Part shown: piece after piece, positions 6,563 to 8,090 of the stretch
How positions within the stretch are numbered: the stretch's first letter is position 1
Layout of the letters: every line of letters begins with the position of its first letter
DNA from: an uncultured Collinsella sp.
GTDB lineage: Bacteria; Actinomycetota; Coriobacteriia; Coriobacteriales; Coriobacteriaceae
Reading direction: 5' to 3'
Length of the DNA stretch: 8,090 nt
Assembly: GCA_900551655.1 (NCBI GenBank)
Contig: URWM01000061.1
Coordinates: 1 to 8,090 of the forward strand
Translations under genes and position numbers: made by a program
The notes under the pieces: model-generated
Seen by the model: the letters and a program-made list of their open reading frames with translations, nothing else
Told to the model about the DNA's origin: nothing
Databases searched by the model: none

Positions 6563-7390
6563 ATGATTGATGCGTGCCCCGATTCCGCCGTGCTCTTTTT
6601 TGACGTGGACGGCACGCTGACGTCGTTCGATCCCGACGATATGACCGATAAGGACTTTTTGGCGGTTCGCCCCTCGCAGATGGTCGTCGAGGCGTTTCAT
6701 CGTCTGCGCGACGCGGGGCACAAGGCGTTTATCTGCACGGGTCGCCCCCTGTGGCTCATCGCGGACAGCTTGCGTGCGCTCGACCCCGCGGGTGTCGTTG
6801 CCATGGCGGGCGCCACGCTCGAGGTCGAGGGCCGCGTGGTGCATGAGGACTGCTTTGGCGAGGACGTTATCGAGGAGCTTGCACGCCGTATGGCCGCGGC
6901 AGGGATTGAGGCCTTTTTCGAGACCAACGTGGCTACTTTTGCCCTGGAACCCGCGGGTGTTGAGCAGTCGTCTCTGATCGGCACTTCTGTGGTGCACAGC
7001 GCCGAGGAAATGCGCGTCGACGGCAGTCTGCGCGTGGGCAAGGTATGCCTCAATGTGCCCAGTTTGGCTCGCGTTGCCAACGATGACGGCTTTATCGATC
7101 GCGAGTTTGAGCTGTGCAACACAGGTGGTCAGAATCGCGAGCTGAGCCCCAAGGGCATCGACAAGGGCGTGGGCGTGGCGCGAGCGCTGGCGTATCTGGG
7201 CCGTGAGGGAAATGCGCGCACCTTTGGCTTTGGCGATTCGGGCAACGACCTGGGCATGCTCGCCGCCGTCGAGACAGCCGTGGCCATGGGCAACGCCATG
7301 CCCGAGGTCAAGGCGCTCGCCGACTACGTGACCGACGATGTCGCACACGATGGCACCGTCACAGCGATGCGGCATTTCGGCCTCATCTAA
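6563..7390 (+). CDS. Cof-type HAD-IIB family phosphatase
   Basis: Probable cytoplasmic phosphohydrolase of 275 residues, the usual size for Cof/YidA-like HAD proteins, which remove phosphate from sugar phosphates, nucleotides or similar small molecules through a phospho-aspartate. Motif I is FFDVDGTLT with nucleophile Asp14 and Asp16; motif II is Thr59 in ICTGRP; motif III is most likely Lys201 in GIDKG; motif IV is GFGDSGNDLGM with Asp225 and Asp229. The C2B cap lies between motifs II and III (about 85-190). The C-terminus AVAMGNAMPEVKALADYVT is typical of the family. Start ATG 6563 is chosen because AAAGGA (6551-6556) precedes it at 6 nt and the DxDGT motif then lies 14 residues in; an upstream in-frame ATG at 6527 has no such site. 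It is divergent from rlmL. The exact substrate cannot be read from the sequence. Confidence 0.9.
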   Translation: MIDACPDSAVLFFDVDGTLTSFDPDDMTDKDFLAVRPSQMVVEAFHRLRDAGHKAFICTGRPLWLIADSLRALDPAGVVAMAGATLEVEGRVVHEDCFGEDVIEELARRMAAAGIEAFFETNVATFALEPAGVEQSSLIGTSVVHSAEEMRVDGSLRVGKVCLNVPSLARVANDDGFIDREFELCNTGGQNRELSPKGIDKGVGVARALAYLGREGNARTFGFGDSGNDLGMLAAVETAVAMGNAMPEVKALADYVTDDVAHDGTVTAMRHFGLI

Positions 7391-7462
7391 TGAATCCCGC
7401 GTTCTGACGTTTGCTCAAACTGCGACTCTTCGCTTTTGCATGCTCAATCGATTTATCAATCC

Positions 7463-7478
7463 AAACACTGAGGTGTTT
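7463..7478. repeat. Short inverted repeat in the HAD-transaldolase intergenic region
   Basis: AAACAC (7463-7468) and GTGTTT (7473-7478) form a 6-bp stem with a 4-nt loop. No T-run follows, so it is not a convincing terminator; it could be an operator or chance. The rest of the 193-bp gap (7391-7583) is more AT-rich than the genes and must hold the transaldolase promoter, but I could not identify boxes with confidence. Confidence 0.25.
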
Positions 7479-7583
7479 ATACCGTTCGCCGAGAAGATAA
7501 AAACCCGCAGCTCACGCCTTGATAAACGTAGGTAAAGTGTTTAGCAGCTTACCGGCCGTATGCAGACGAAAGGAATCAGGCAG

Positions 7584-8058
7584 ATGGCAATCAAGGTGTT
7601 CGCTGACGGTGCAAACCTCGAGGGCATGCTCGACATGTACGAGAACGGCAACGTTCAGGGTTTCACGACCAACCCGTCCCTTATGAAGAAGGGCGGCGTG
7701 ACGGATTACCGCGCGTTTGCCAAGGAGGTCCTGGCCCACATCACCGATGTGTCCGTCTCGTTTGAGGTCTTTGCCGACGACGTCGAGACCATGGAGGTCG
7801 AGGCCCGCGAGATCGCTACCTGGGCCGACAACGTCTACGTCAAGATTCCGTGCGTGACCACCAAGGGCGAGTCCACCGCCGAGCTGGTCCGCAAGCTTTC
7901 GGCCGACGGCATCAAGGTCAACGTCACCACTATCTTTACGCCCGAGCAGGTCGACGAGATGGTCGAGGCCGTTGACGCCGAGACGCCGTCCATCATCTCG
8001 CTCTTTGCCGGCCGTATCGCCGACACCGGCGTCGACCCCATTCCGTTTGTGACGGAGT
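7584..8058 (+). CDS. Small (FSA/TalC-type) transaldolase, 3' end missing
   Basis: Class I aldolase of the PF00923 transaldolase family, expected to transfer a dihydroxyacetone unit between sugar phosphates in the non-oxidative pentose phosphate route, or to act as a fructose-6-phosphate aldolase. The first 158 residues are present of an expected 215-240. Visible landmarks are Asp8 in FADGANLEGML, GFTTNPSLMKKGG with Asn30, SFEVFADD, the Schiff-base Lys87 in VYVKIP, then TTKGEST, INVT-like KVNVTTIFT and SLFAGRIADTGVDP. Start ATG 7584 has AAAGGA at 7569-7574, 9 nt upstream. The genuine sequence stops at 8058; the frame stays open into adapter sequence that adds 11 false residues (SVSYTHLRAHE). 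Whether the enzyme is a transaldolase or an F6P aldolase cannot be decided without the rest of the gene. Confidence 0.9.
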
Positions 8059-8090
8059 CTGTCTCTTATACACATCTCCGAGCCCACGAG
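8059..8090. other. Nextera (Tn5 mosaic-end) sequencing adapter left on the contig end
   Basis: The last 32 bases begin CTGTCTCTTATACACATCT, the reverse complement of the Tn5 mosaic end, and continue with CCGAGCCCACGAG, the Nextera read adapter. They are not genomic. Translation of this sequence gives the well-known contaminant peptides VSYTHLRAHE on the + strand and MGSEMCIRD on the - strand. Confidence 0.98.

Noticed and set aside
6542..7375. A 277-residue open frame on the - strand
   Set aside because: It is fully antisense to the HAD phosphatase, has no recognisable domain, and is explained by high-GC codon use on the coding strand.
8059..8077. Tn5 mosaic-end sequence as evidence of a real transposon
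   Set aside because: It continues directly into the Nextera read adapter and ends with the contig, so it comes from library preparation.
7512..8087. A 191-residue open frame on the - strand starting MGSEMCIRD
   Set aside because: Its start lies inside the Nextera adapter and the remainder is antisense to the transaldolase, which has clear family motifs.

Overview
The window is high-GC bacterial DNA with compact gene spacing. By gene content and protein style it looks like an actinobacterial gut commensal of the class Coriobacteriia, perhaps Collinsella. That assignment is inferred from recalled protein similarity, not from a marker gene. All of the main genes belong to known families. I did not find a clearly new defence, mobile or biosynthetic system. 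The most unusual items are a potassium-related sensor locus with a shortened KdpD, a large rRNA methyltransferase whose first catalytic domain looks dead, two prominent palindromic elements, and a sequencing-adapter artefact at the right end.

Left part (1-3824, + strand): the 3' part of a Kup-type K+ uptake permease is followed by a tiny single-span membrane protein. A very strong hairpin and T-tract comes next. After it lies a tightly coupled two-component pair: a KdpD-like sensor kinase without the usual N-terminal KdpD and Usp domains, and a KdpE/OmpR-type response regulator. No kdpFABC genes are visible. The arrangement suggests, as inference, that the pair senses K+ or envelope conditions and may control the neighbouring Kup gene or a distant K+ system.

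Middle (3825-6487): a long nested hairpin separates the convergent kdpE and rlmL genes. The - strand gene encodes an 855-residue RlmL/RlmK-type 23S rRNA methyltransferase. Its C-terminal RlmK half keeps its SAM and catalytic motifs. The N-terminal RlmL half has lost the NPPY motif and has an altered SAM loop.

Right part (6488-8090): a short divergent promoter region with overlapping -10-like boxes leads to a Cof-type HAD phosphatase on the + strand. After about 190 bp of intergenic DNA, a small transaldolase begins and is cut off by the end of the contig. The last 32 bases (8059-8090) are Illumina Nextera/Tn5 adapter and not genomic DNA. The last 11 residues of the open transaldolase frame, and the start of an opposite-strand open frame, are therefore artificial.
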